Shown here piece after piece: positions 36,132 through 44,591 of a stretch of 52,500 nt of DNA (the stretch's first letter is position 1; every line of letters begins with the position of its first letter). Source of the stretch: Acidobacteriota bacterium (GTDB taxonomy: Bacteria; Acidobacteriota; Blastocatellia; HR10); NCBI GenBank assembly GCA_030550025.1, contig JAUQQC010000007.1, forward strand, positions 1-52,500, read 5' to 3'. The notes beneath the pieces were generated by a model. The model made no database searches, was not told the DNA's origin, and was given only the letters and a program-made list of their open reading frames with translations. A program made the position numbers and the translations under genes.

Positions 36132-38021
36132 ATGGCGGCAAGACGAATCGAACTGATGCTTTGCACCGGCACGGGCTGCGTCGCCGGTGGGGCTTTCCGG
36201 ATCAAGAAGGTCCTGGAGGAAGAGATCGCCCGACACGGCCTGCAGAGTGAAATCTCCATCGTGCCCACTGGCTGCAATGGCTTTTGTGGTCAAGGGCCGC
36301 TGCTGGTGGTGATGCCGGAAAAGATCTTTTACGGCTGGCTCAAGACCGAAGACATCCCGTTTCTCGTTCAGGAGCATTTTCTAAAGGGGAGGCCGGTCAA
36401 AAAGCTCATGTTCACGCCTCCCGAGAGGAAAGAGCCCATCCCGTTGCTGAGCGATATTCCCTTCTTCAAGAAACAAATGCTGATCGTGCTCCGGAACAAG
36501 GGAATTATTGATCCGGAGAAGATTGATGATTACATCGCACGGGACGGTTACGCGGCGCTCGAAAAAGTGCTTACCTCGATGACCCCGGAGGAGGTGATTG
36601 AAGAGATCATCAAGTCAGGCCTCAGAGGTCGCGGCGGCGCCGGCTTCCCGACGGGCATCAAATGGAAAGTCTGCCGCAACGAACCAAAAACGCCGAAGTA
36701 TGTGATCTGCAATTGTGACGAGGGAGATCCCGGGGCTTACATGGATCGCAGCGTGCTCGAATCCGATCCTCACTCAGTGATCGAGGGTCAAACGATTGCC
36801 GCCTATGCCATCGGCGCCTCACACGGCTACATCTATGTACGCACGGAATACCCGCTGGCCATCAAGCGGATGCAGAAGGCCATTGAGCAAGCGCGCGAGT
36901 ACGGCCTGCTCGGCGAGAACATTCTTGGCACCGGTTTTTCCTTTGATCTGGAGATCCGGGAAGGCTCTGGAGCTTTCGTCTGCGGAGAGGAGACCTCGCT
37001 CATTCACTCCATTGAAGGAAAAAGTCCCGAGCCCCGCCAGCGTCCCCCTTTCCCTGCCCAGGTGGGGATCTGGGGCTGCCCGACCGTCATCAACAACGTC
37101 GAGACCCTGGCCACCGTTCCCGTCATCATCAACCGAGGCGCCGAGTGGTTCTCGAAGATCGGGACCGAGACGAGCAAAGGAACGAAAATCTTCTCATTGG
37201 TGGGCAAGATCAACAATACCGGTTTGATCGAAGTGCCCATGGGCATCACCCTGCGCGAAATTATTTATGAAATCGGCGGCGGCATCCCCGGAAATCGCAA
37301 ATTCAAAGCTGTTCAGACGGGAGGACCGTCGGGCGGATGTATCCCCGCGAGCCTGATTGATCTGCCAATTGATTATGAGAGCCTCACGCAAGCCGGCTCG
37401 ATGATGGGATCGGGCGGCATGATCGTCATGGATGAAGACACCTGCATGGTGGATGTGGCCAAGTTCTTCATCCAGTTCACCAACGACGAATCCTGCGGCA
37501 AGTGCACGACCTGCCGTGATGGAAGTGCTGCGCTGCTGGAGGTGCTGACGCGGATCACCGATGGTGAGGGCCAGGAAGGAGACATCGAATTCTTGGAAGA
37601 ACTCGCCTGGGCCATCAAGGACGCCTCGATGTGCGGCCTTGGCACGACGCTCCCCAATCCCGTTCTCACGACGATCCGATATTTCCGCGAGGAGTACGAG
37701 GCGCACATCCGTGAGAAACGCTGCCCGGCCAAAGTGTGCAAGAACCTGATCGCGTACTGGATCGATCCGCAGTTATGTCAAGCGTGCCTCATCTGCAAGA
37801 GAGAGTGCCCCGCCGAAGCGATTTACGGCGAGAAGCACATCGTCCACGTCATTGACCAGAGCAAGTGCACCAAGTGCGGCACTTGCCTGGAGGTCTGTCC
37901 GCCGCGGTTCGGTGCGGTGAAGAAACTTTCGGGCGAGCCGGTTCCACCTGTTGAACGGGGAATGAAAGTGGAACGCAAGAAGAAGACCGCTACGCCGCTA
38001 CAAGAACAATCGTCCGCATGA
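36132..38021 (+). CDS. NuoF/HndC/HydB-type flavoprotein (NADH-binding diaphorase subunit)
   Basis: A 629-residue NAD(H)-reactive subunit. Residues 1-95 form a thioredoxin-like [2Fe-2S] domain (CTGTGCVAGG, GCNGFCGQGP). The FMN/NAD domain has RGRGGAGFPTGIKW and CNCDEGDPGAYMDR, and later GSGAFVCGEETSLI. The [4Fe-4S] ligands are in SCGKCTTCRDG and MCGLG. The C-terminus adds two ferredoxin clusters (CQACLICKRECP, CTKCGTCLEVCPP). This is the layout of HydB/HndC in electron-bifurcating hydrogenases rather than of respiratory NuoF, which lacks the last domain. Three bases separate it from the previous gene. It gives the complex its NAD(P)H site. Confidence 0.92.
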   Translation: MAARRIELMLCTGTGCVAGGAFRIKKVLEEEIARHGLQSEISIVPTGCNGFCGQGPLLVVMPEKIFYGWLKTEDIPFLVQEHFLKGRPVKKLMFTPPERKEPIPLLSDIPFFKKQMLIVLRNKGIIDPEKIDDYIARDGYAALEKVLTSMTPEEVIEEIIKSGLRGRGGAGFPTGIKWKVCRNEPKTPKYVICNCDEGDPGAYMDRSVLESDPHSVIEGQTIAAYAIGASHGYIYVRTEYPLAIKRMQKAIEQAREYGLLGENILGTGFSFDLEIREGSGAFVCGEETSLIHSIEGKSPEPRQRPPFPAQVGIWGCPTVINNVETLATVPVIINRGAEWFSKIGTETSKGTKIFSLVGKINNTGLIEVPMGITLREIIYEIGGGIPGNRKFKAVQTGGPSGGCIPASLIDLPIDYESLTQAGSMMGSGGMIVMDEDTCMVDVAKFFIQFTNDESCGKCTTCRDGSAALLEVLTRITDGEGQEGDIEFLEELAWAIKDASMCGLGTTLPNPVLTTIRYFREEYEAHIREKRCPAKVCKNLIAYWIDPQLCQACLICKRECPAEAIYGEKHIVHVIDQSKCTKCGTCLEVCPPRFGAVKKLSGEPVPPVERGMKVERKKKTATPLQEQSSA

Positions 38022-38044
38022 CGGCGGACATGCGGGAGGCCGTC

Positions 38045-38395
38045 ATGACGCTCAGTGAAATCATCGAGGCGCTCGAGGCAAAGGTGCTGCTCAATCCCAT
38101 CGGGAATGACCTGGCGGTGGACCGGGCCTGCGCCTCGGATCTGATGAGCGACGTGCTGACCTTTGCCACGCCCGGCGCCGTGCTCCTCACGGGACTGACC
38201 ACCCCGCAAACCGTCTATACGGCGGAAATGGCCGATATTCACGTTATTTGCTACGTCCGAGGGAAAAAGCCTCAGGGTGAAACGCTCCGTCTTGCCGAGG
38301 AGAAGGACGTGGTTCTTCTCAGCACCGATCTCCCTATGTACGAGAGCTGCGGACGATTGTATCTGCGAGGTCTCAGGGGCTGCGTGGAAAGATGA
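38045..38395 (+). CDS. DRTGG-domain protein, first copy
   Basis: A 116-residue soluble protein with the DRTGG-type fold seen by its pattern CASDLMSDVLTFATPGAVLLTGL and the later VICYVRGKKPQGETLRLAEE. A second version lies at 39315. ATG 38045 follows GGGAGG; in-frame ATGs at 38018 and 38030 are also possible. DRTGG domains usually sense ligands or bind partners; a regulatory or assembly role for the hydrogenase is inferred from location. Stop overlaps the next start (ATGA). Confidence 0.7.
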   Translation: MTLSEIIEALEAKVLLNPIGNDLAVDRACASDLMSDVLTFATPGAVLLTGLTTPQTVYTAEMADIHVICYVRGKKPQGETLRLAEEKDVVLLSTDLPMYESCGRLYLRGLRGCVER

Positions 38396-39318
38396 AGAAG
38401 GACAAGGTCAACCAGGTCTTCCGGGTAGGAAGAACGCAAGAACTGATCTACGAGTTGAAGGTCGAGCAAGCCATGACTCGAACGGTGATTACGGTCGAGC
38501 CTGAGAATACGATGGAGGATGTCCGCCGCCTCCTCAAAGAGCACCGCATCTCCGGCATGCCGGTGACCAAAGCCGGAGACCTGGTGGGAATCGTCAGCAT
38601 CGAGGACCTGATCCGCTCGCTTCGTGAGGGAAATACTCAAGAGCCGGTGAAGCAGCGGATGAGTACGAACGTCGTGACGCTCTATGCCGATGATCCCCTG
38701 GTTCACGCGGTGCAGAAATTTGAGCGCTATGGCTACGGGCGATTCCCGGTGATTGACCGGAAGACTCGAAAGCTGGTCGGCATCTTGACAAAAGCGGACA
38801 TCATCCGATGCCTGCTCCGACGCCTGGAGATCAACTACCACGAGCGGGAGGCTCAGCAAGACAAACCGAGCCATTGGTTCGCAGACCTCCCCTCCGATCG
38901 AACGGCCATTGTGCTGCGATATGACATTGAAGGGGGAAATTTCCAGAAGGCGGGGGAGGCCAGCAGCACATTGAAGCGAAATTTGAAAAAGCTCGGGATC
39001 CCCTCCGAAGCGACTCGTCGAATCACCATCGCCTCCTATGAAGCCGAGATGAATATAGTCATCTTCACCCCTGGGGGCGAGTTGGTCGCCACCATTGAGC
39101 CGGGGAAAGTCACCGTCACGGCCGCTGATCGCGGCCCCGGCATCCCCGATATCGAACTGGCCATGCAGCCGGGATATTCGACCGCACCCGATTGGGTTCG
39201 AGAACTCGGCTTCGGAGCAGGCATGGGATTGCCGAACATCAAAAATTGCTCCGATGAGATGAGAATTGATTCAAAGGTCGGAGAGGGAACGACTCTTCAA
39301 TTCACGGTCTTCACATGA
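38392..39318 (+). CDS. CBS-pair protein with RsbW-like ATPase domain
   Basis: A 308-residue protein. Two CBS motifs (residues about 22-140: VEQAMTRTVITVEPENTMED and later VKQRMSTNVVTLYADDPLVH) form an adenine-nucleotide sensing pair. Residues about 165-308 form an anti-sigma-factor-type HATPase: N-box SYEAEMNIVIF, G1 AADRGPGIPD, G2 GFGAGMGLPNI. This combination suggests a kinase or switch responding to cellular energy charge. It is locked between two DRTGG genes by four-base overlaps, so all are made together. Confidence 0.8.
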   Translation: MKKDKVNQVFRVGRTQELIYELKVEQAMTRTVITVEPENTMEDVRRLLKEHRISGMPVTKAGDLVGIVSIEDLIRSLREGNTQEPVKQRMSTNVVTLYADDPLVHAVQKFERYGYGRFPVIDRKTRKLVGILTKADIIRCLLRRLEINYHEREAQQDKPSHWFADLPSDRTAIVLRYDIEGGNFQKAGEASSTLKRNLKKLGIPSEATRRITIASYEAEMNIVIFTPGGELVATIEPGKVTVTAADRGPGIPDIELAMQPGYSTAPDWVRELGFGAGMGLPNIKNCSDEMRIDSKVGEGTTLQFTVFT

Positions 39319-39671
39319 CGATGACGCTGAAAAAGATCGTTGATGCGTTGAATCTGGTCGTGAGAACCGGCGAGACCTTGCTCGACCGCCCGGTGAGAGG
39401 TGGTTATGCCGGAGACTTGCTGAGCGATGTTCTGGCCCATGCCCGGCCAGGGAGCGTGTGGATTACGCTTCAGACGCATACCAACATCGTGGCGGTCGCG
39501 AGCGCAAAAGAGCTATGCGGAATCATCATCGTCAACGGAAGAACGCCGGATGAAGAAACGCTCCGCAAAGCGGAAGAGGAACAGATCCCGATCATGATCA
39601 GCTCGCTCTCGACCTACGATGTGGTGTGTCGGTTGTGCGAGCTGGGGGTTAAAAACGATGCGAGAATTTAA
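39315..39671 (+). CDS. DRTGG-domain protein, second copy
   Basis: A 118-residue paralogue-like partner of the protein at 38045: GYAGDLLSDVLAHARPGSVWITL and GIIIVNGRTPDEETLRKAEEE align with the matching segments there. It overlaps the genes on both sides (ATGA at 39315; 14 bases with the PHP gene). Confidence 0.7.
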   Translation: MTMTLKKIVDALNLVVRTGETLLDRPVRGGYAGDLLSDVLAHARPGSVWITLQTHTNIVAVASAKELCGIIIVNGRTPDEETLRKAEEEQIPIMISSLSTYDVVCRLCELGVKNDARI

Positions 39672-40380
39672 GGCCGATCTTCATATTCATACTTGTTTGT
39701 CGCCCTGCGCCGAGCTGGAGATGTCGCCGCGCCTCATCGTGAGCGCGGCCAAGCGAAGGGGCCTCGACGTGATCGGCATCTGCGATCATAATTCGGCCGA
39801 GAACGTTCCCGCCGTGGCAAAAAATGCCGCCCGTGAAGGCATCGCCGTCATCGGCGGGATGGAAGTGACGTCCAGGGAAGAAGTGCACATCCTCGCCTTA
39901 TTTGACAAGGATGAGGACCTGTTCTCCCTTCAAGAAATCGTCTATGAGCATCTTCACGGAACGAACGATGAGAAGCTCTACGGAGAACAGGTGATCGTCA
40001 ACGAGGAGGAAGAGGTCATCGGCTTCAGCAAAAGACTCCTCATCGGATCAACCGAAATCGCTCTGGAGAAGTTAGTGACCATGATCCATGACCTTGGCGG
40101 ACTGGCCATTGCGGCTCATGTGGATCGAGAAGGATTCGGCATCATCGGTCAGCTTGGATTCATCCCCCAGGGGTTGCCCCTGGATGCCCTGGAACTGGCC
40201 GATCCGGCAAACCAGCGGACGATTCCGCAACTCAACCGTCTGCCCTTCATCACATCTTCCGATGCCCACACGCTCGAACGCATCGGCCAGAGGTGCACCA
40301 CGTTTCTCATGGAGAGCATCAGCCTGGACGAAATAAGGCGATGCCTCTCCGGGGAAGGGGGACGAATGGTGAGGATCTAG
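39658..40380 (+). CDS. PHP-domain metal-dependent phosphoesterase
   Basis: A 240-residue PHP-family protein. The metal-ligand motifs are visible in order: DLHIHTCLSPC, ICDHNSAEN, then GMEVTS, AAHVDR and SSDAH near the end. These proteins hydrolyse phosphoesters, often nucleotides. ATG 39658 is supported because the first motif starts eight residues in. It lies two bases before the HATPase gene. The substrate is unknown; in this setting it may remove a signal nucleotide or a phosphate set by the neighbouring ATPases. Confidence 0.82.
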   Translation: MREFKADLHIHTCLSPCAELEMSPRLIVSAAKRRGLDVIGICDHNSAENVPAVAKNAAREGIAVIGGMEVTSREEVHILALFDKDEDLFSLQEIVYEHLHGTNDEKLYGEQVIVNEEEEVIGFSKRLLIGSTEIALEKLVTMIHDLGGLAIAAHVDREGFGIIGQLGFIPQGLPLDALELADPANQRTIPQLNRLPFITSSDAHTLERIGQRCTTFLMESISLDEIRRCLSGEGGRMVRI

Positions 40381-40382
40381 CG

Positions 40383-40802
40383 ATGGAAGACCTCTCCTTG
40401 CACATCCTGGACATCGTTGAGAACGCTCTCAGGGCCGGGGCGAACAATGTCATCATCCGACTGGTCCAGAACAAGAGAGAGGACTGGCTCATCCTTGAAG
40501 TGGCAGACGATGGTGAAGGCATGGATGAAGAGACCTTAAGACGAGCCCTCGACCCCTTCTTCACGACGAAGGCGGGCAAGAGAATTGGTCTTGGTCTGCC
40601 CTTCCTGGCGCAAGCCGCCGAAGAGGCCGGTGGGAAACTGCACATCGAAAGTGCGCCGGGAAAGGGCACGAAAGTGACGGCCACGTTCCGACTGAGTCAT
40701 ATTGATCGAAAGCCATTAGGAAATCTCGAGGAAACCGTGCGGTGCTTGAAAGCGACCCATCCCGAAGTCGGCTTTCGTTTCGAACACGTGGAAATTGATT
40801 GA
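40383..40802 (+). CDS. Stand-alone histidine-kinase-type ATPase
   Basis: A 139-residue HATPase_c protein. N-box DIVENALRAGA, G1 VADDGEGMD, F-box DPFFTTK and G2 GLGLPFLAQAAEEAGG are intact, but there is no dimerisation/phosphoacceptor-histidine domain and no sensor. It could phosphorylate or chaperone a partner rather than act as a classical kinase. It ends 11 bases before the large HdrA fusion gene. Confidence 0.82.
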   Translation: MEDLSLHILDIVENALRAGANNVIIRLVQNKREDWLILEVADDGEGMDEETLRRALDPFFTTKAGKRIGLGLPFLAQAAEEAGGKLHIESAPGKGTKVTATFRLSHIDRKPLGNLEETVRCLKATHPEVGFRFEHVEID

Positions 40803-40813
40803 GGTGATCGGTC

Positions 40814-43800
40814 ATGATACGGCTGACGATCAACAATCAAGAGGTCGAAGTGCCGGAGGGGACGAATCTCCTCACGGCCATCGAGAGGTGCGGGCTGCGC
40901 GTGCCGACGCTCTGCTACCATAAGGCGCTCACGCCCTACGGCGCGTGCCGGCTTTGCGTCGTGGAGGTTCATGCACCGGGCCGAGCGCCGACGGTTCAGG
41001 CGTCCTGCTCCTATCCGGCGCTTGAAGGCATCAGCGTTTTCACCGATACGGAACGAGTTAGACGAGCTAGGAAAATCACCGCTGAGCTGCTCCTGGCCCG
41101 CTGCCCTGACTCGGAGGTCATTCAACGCATCGCCGCCGAATACGGCGTCCATGAGCCACGCATCAAGAAGAAGTACGACGATTGCGTCTACTGCGGACTC
41201 TGCGTGCGCATGTGTCAGGAACGCATGGGGCGAAGCGCCATCGGATTCACCGGTCGGGGTCCGAGGAAGAAACTGGAGCCGCCTTTCGGCAAGCACAACC
41301 CGATGTGCTGGACCTGCGGCGCCTGCGATTTCATCTGTCCGGTCGGGAAGAAGGTGAGAAGCCTGACCTCCCCCAACATTCCTATCCCAATTCTCAATCC
41401 CTACAACATGGGACTCAACGAACGCCCGGCCGTCTCGATCTACTATCCCCAAGCGATCCCCAACAAGCCGGCCATTGATCCCCAGGGCTGCGTGCACCTG
41501 AAGTACAACGCCTGCGGCATCTGCGACGTCGTGTGCGAAGCGAAAGCGATTCGCTACGATCAGAAAGACGAGACGATCCAGCTCAACGTCGGCGCGGTCA
41601 TCCTCTCGCCGGGCTACGACATCTTCGAGCCGAAGGCAAATAACGACCTCGGCTACGGACGCTATCCAAACGTCATCACCTCGCTGCAATTCGAGCGCAT
41701 TCTTTCTCCATCAGGGCCGTATGGCGGAATGGTTTTGCGTCCGTCGGACTTGCAGCCGCCCAAACGGATCGCCTTCATTCAATGCGTCGGCTCGCGCGAC
41801 TACGAGCGCGACTATTGCTCGGCCGTCTGCTGTATGTACGCCACCAAAGAGGCCATCATCGCCAAGGAGCACGCCGGCGAAGACCTTCAGTGCGACATCT
41901 TCTTCATGGACATCCGCGCGTTCAGTAAAGGCTTCGAGGCATACTACGAGACGGCCAGGAAGTTGGGCGTCAACTACATCCGCTGCCGCGTGCCGAAGGT
42001 CGAAGAGGTGCCGGAGACGAAGAATCTGAGGATCACCTATCTCACCGATGACGATCGGAAGGTGTCGAAGGAATACGACCTCGTCGTTCTCTCGGTCGGT
42101 ATGCAGCCGCCACGGAGCGTGCGCCAGATCGCCGAGACATTTGGCGTCCGACTGAATCAGTTTGGCTTTTGCGAGACGTCCGTCTTCAGTCCGGTGGAGA
42201 CAGGACGCGAAGGCATCTACGTGGCCGGTCCCTTCACCGAGCCGAAAGACATCCCGGAGACGGTCTCGCAAGCCTCGGCAGCGGCGGCGAAGGTGATGGC
42301 GCTGCTTGGCGAAGCGCGCGGCAGTCTCATCGCTCCGACGGTCTATCCTCCGGAAATTGACGTGCGGGGACAGGAGCCGCGCGTCGGCGTGTTCGTCTGT
42401 CACTGTGGGACGAATATCGCCAGCGTCGTGAATGTCCCCGCTGTGGTTGAATATGCTCGAACCCTGCCTGGCGTTGTTTACGCCGAGAATAATCTCTACA
42501 CTTGCTCCAATGACAGTCTCGAACGCATCAAGCAGAAGATCAAAGAGTACGGGCTCAATCGCGTGGTCGTGGCCTCCTGCACGCCGCGCACGCACGAAGC
42601 GCTCTTCCGAAGTGCTGTCCGTGCCGCCGGCCTCAATCCCTACTACTTCGAGATGGCCAACATCCGCGAACACTGCTCCTGGGTGCACAGTCACGAACCG
42701 GAGAAAGCGACGGAGAAAGCGAAAGACCTCGTGCGCATGGCCGTGGCGAAGGTGAAGCTCAACGATCCGCTCTATCCGCGTCCGTTGAAGGTGTGTCACG
42801 ACGCGTTGGTCATCGGCGGCGGTCTGGCGGGTATGACGGCGGCGCTCGCGCTGGCCGATCAGGGCTTCACCGTCCACCTGGTCGAAAAGGAGGCGCAGCT
42901 CGGCGGCTACCTACGCCGGATGTATTATCTGCTCAGCGGCGAGGATCCACAAGCGGCATTGAGACGTCTGATCGCCACCGTCACCGCCCATCCGAACATT
43001 CGCGTTTACACCAACGCGAAGCTTGTCGAGGTCAAAGGCTCACTCGGCAACTTCGAGTCGAAGATCGCCGTCGGTGGCAACGGCATGACGCAAGAAATTC
43101 GACATGGCGTCATCATCGTGGCGACAGGAGCAGAGACGTACAGGCCGACGGAGTTCCTCTATGGTCAAGATGACCGCGTAATGCTCCATCAGGAACTGGA
43201 AGAACGGATCGCAGCAAACGGATTCAAGGCGAAATCCGTCGCCTTCATCCAATGCGTGGGCTCGCGGAACAAAGAGCGTCCGTATTGCAGCCGCACCTGC
43301 TGCTCGGAGACGATCAAACATGCTCTGAAGCTCAAGGAGCTGGATCCCGACGCACAGGTCTATGTCCTCTATCGGGAGATGCGCACGTACGGCTTCCGCG
43401 AAACCTATTACACGAAGGCGCGGAAGCTCGGCGTCGCTTTCATCCGCTACGCCGATGATCGTCCGCCCACCGTCGTTAACCACAATGGAAAACTCTCAGT
43501 GATCGTGCGCGATGAGACGCTGGGGGAAACGATCCAGCTTCTCGTTGACCACGTGATCCTGGCGGCCGCCACGATTCCCCGCGATGAGAACAAAGAGCTG
43601 GCGCAATTACTCAAGATTCCATTGAGCGAGGACAAATTCTTCCTCGAAGCCCACCGGAAGCTGCGACCGCTCGATTTCGCCACCGACGGGATTTTCCTCT
43701 GCGGCAATGCCCACTCCCCGTTAGACATCGAGGAAGTGATCTCGCAAGCCCTCGGAGCGGCCGCGCGAGCAGCTACGATTCTCTCGAAAGACACTATCGA

Positions 43801-44065
43801 GCTTGAACCGACGATCTCACATGTCGTCACCGAGAACTGCGACGGCTGCGCTTATTGCGTTGATCCCTGTCCGTTCAAGGCGATCACACTCGTCGAATAC
43901 CAGGTGAACGGCGAGACCAAGAAGCGCGTGGAAGTGAACGAGGCGATCTGTAAGGGTTGCGGCACCTGCATGGCCACCTGCCCGAAGAAGGCAATCTACG
44001 TCTGGCACTTCCGACCGGAGCAATTGTTGGCGGAAGTGAGGGCGGCATTGGGGTTGGCGGTATGA
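40814..44065 (+). CDS. HydA/NuoG-type iron-sulfur N-terminus fused to split-HdrA remainder and a second complete HdrA
   Basis: A 1083-residue protein. Residues 1-80 are a [2Fe-2S] ferredoxin (LCYHKALTPYGACRLCVVEV). Residues about 120-180 hold two [4Fe-4S] motifs (CVYCGLCVRMC, CWTCGACDFICP). The His/Cys cluster motif of NuoG and the H-cluster domain of HydA are absent. At residue about 195 (NPYNMGLNERPAV) it continues as HdrA from just after that family's first ferredoxin motif, with GICDVVCE and FIQCVGSRDYERDYCSAVCC. From about 521 a full HdrA follows: FVCHCGTNIASVV, FAD site VIGGGLAGMTAALALADQG (about 669), another CVGSRNKERPYC, and two ferredoxin motifs at about 1009-1060. GAGGTGA supports the start. 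It is probably the electron hub between NuoEF and MvhD. Confidence 0.88.
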   Translation: MIRLTINNQEVEVPEGTNLLTAIERCGLRVPTLCYHKALTPYGACRLCVVEVHAPGRAPTVQASCSYPALEGISVFTDTERVRRARKITAELLLARCPDSEVIQRIAAEYGVHEPRIKKKYDDCVYCGLCVRMCQERMGRSAIGFTGRGPRKKLEPPFGKHNPMCWTCGACDFICPVGKKVRSLTSPNIPIPILNPYNMGLNERPAVSIYYPQAIPNKPAIDPQGCVHLKYNACGICDVVCEAKAIRYDQKDETIQLNVGAVILSPGYDIFEPKANNDLGYGRYPNVITSLQFERILSPSGPYGGMVLRPSDLQPPKRIAFIQCVGSRDYERDYCSAVCCMYATKEAIIAKEHAGEDLQCDIFFMDIRAFSKGFEAYYETARKLGVNYIRCRVPKVEEVPETKNLRITYLTDDDRKVSKEYDLVVLSVGMQPPRSVRQIAETFGVRLNQFGFCETSVFSPVETGREGIYVAGPFTEPKDIPETVSQASAAAAKVMALLGEARGSLIAPTVYPPEIDVRGQEPRVGVFVCHCGTNIASVVNVPAVVEYARTLPGVVYAENNLYTCSNDSLERIKQKIKEYGLNRVVVASCTPRTHEALFRSAVRAAGLNPYYFEMANIREHCSWVHSHEPEKATEKAKDLVRMAVAKVKLNDPLYPRPLKVCHDALVIGGGLAGMTAALALADQGFTVHLVEKEAQLGGYLRRMYYLLSGEDPQAALRRLIATVTAHPNIRVYTNAKLVEVKGSLGNFESKIAVGGNGMTQEIRHGVIIVATGAETYRPTEFLYGQDDRVMLHQELEERIAANGFKAKSVAFIQCVGSRNKERPYCSRTCCSETIKHALKLKELDPDAQVYVLYREMRTYGFRETYYTKARKLGVAFIRYADDRPPTVVNHNGKLSVIVRDETLGETIQLLVDHVILAAATIPRDENKELAQLLKIPLSEDKFFLEAHRKLRPLDFATDGIFLCGNAHSPLDIEEVISQALGAAARAATILSKDTIELEPTISHVVTENCDGCAYCVDPCPFKAITLVEYQVNGETKKRVEVNEAICKGCGTCMATCPKKAIYVWHFRPEQLLAEVRAALGLAV

Positions 44066-44071
44066 CGCGAT

Positions 44072-44115
44072 CGCCTGCGGATGGAAAGTGGCCGCTGATA
44101 TTTCATCCGTGGGCG
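44072..44115. repeat. Short palindromic repeat inside the hydrogenase locus
   Basis: Ends CGCCTGCGGATGGAAA and TTTCATCCGTGGGCG are near-perfect inverted repeats, with core AGTGGCC shared with 1240-1296. It occupies nearly all of the 73-base gap between the HdrA fusion gene and mvhD, the widest such gap among the structural genes, so it may have inserted there. Confidence 0.65.
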
Positions 44116-44138
44116 ATCATTCTCGGTGAGAACGAATC

Positions 44139-44561
44139 ATGAGCGAGAAGCAATTTGAACCGCTGATCATCACCTTTTGCTGCTACTGGTGCGCCTACGC
44201 CGGAGCGGATTTGGCGGGCACGTCGCGCATCCAGTACCCGCCTAACATCCGCATCATCCGCGTGCAGTGCACCGGCATGATTCATCCCAACTTCGTCATC
44301 GAAGCCCTCACCAACGGCGCCGATGGCGTGCTCATCTGCGGCTGCCATCCCGGCGATTGTCATTACCTGGAGGGCAATCTGCGGGCCAAGGCGCGCGCTG
44401 AGGCGATCGAGCTGATGCTCGAGGATTTCGGCCTTGAGCCGGAACGCTTTCGCTTGGAGTGGGTCTCGGCTTCCGAAGCGCAGCGTTTTGCTCAGGTGGT
44501 CACCGAAATGGTCGAGCAAGTGCGACGCTTGGGGCCGAGCCCCTACCGAATGGCGGTATGA
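44139..44561 (+). CDS. mvhD: MvhD-like [2Fe-2S] subunit linking hydrogenase and HdrA
   Basis: A 140-residue protein of the methyl-viologen-reducing hydrogenase delta family. Conserved cysteines appear in TFCCYWCAYAGAD, then RVQCTG and CGCHPGDCHY, followed by a helical tail. In methanogens MvhD passes electrons from the [NiFe] hydrogenase to HdrA. Here it lies between the HdrA fusion and the hydrogenase small subunit, as expected for that role. Confidence 0.9.
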   Translation: MSEKQFEPLIITFCCYWCAYAGADLAGTSRIQYPPNIRIIRVQCTGMIHPNFVIEALTNGADGVLICGCHPGDCHYLEGNLRAKARAEAIELMLEDFGLEPERFRLEWVSASEAQRFAQVVTEMVEQVRRLGPSPYRMAV

Positions 44562-44591
44562 GCCACTCATGACTCAGAAAGGAGGTGACCT

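Noticed and set aside
36132-38021. Respiratory complex I (nuoE-nuoF-nuoG) operon
   Set aside because: No membrane Nuo subunits follow, NuoF carries the extra C-terminal ferredoxin domain of HydB/HndC, and the locus continues with Hdr and [NiFe] hydrogenase genes.
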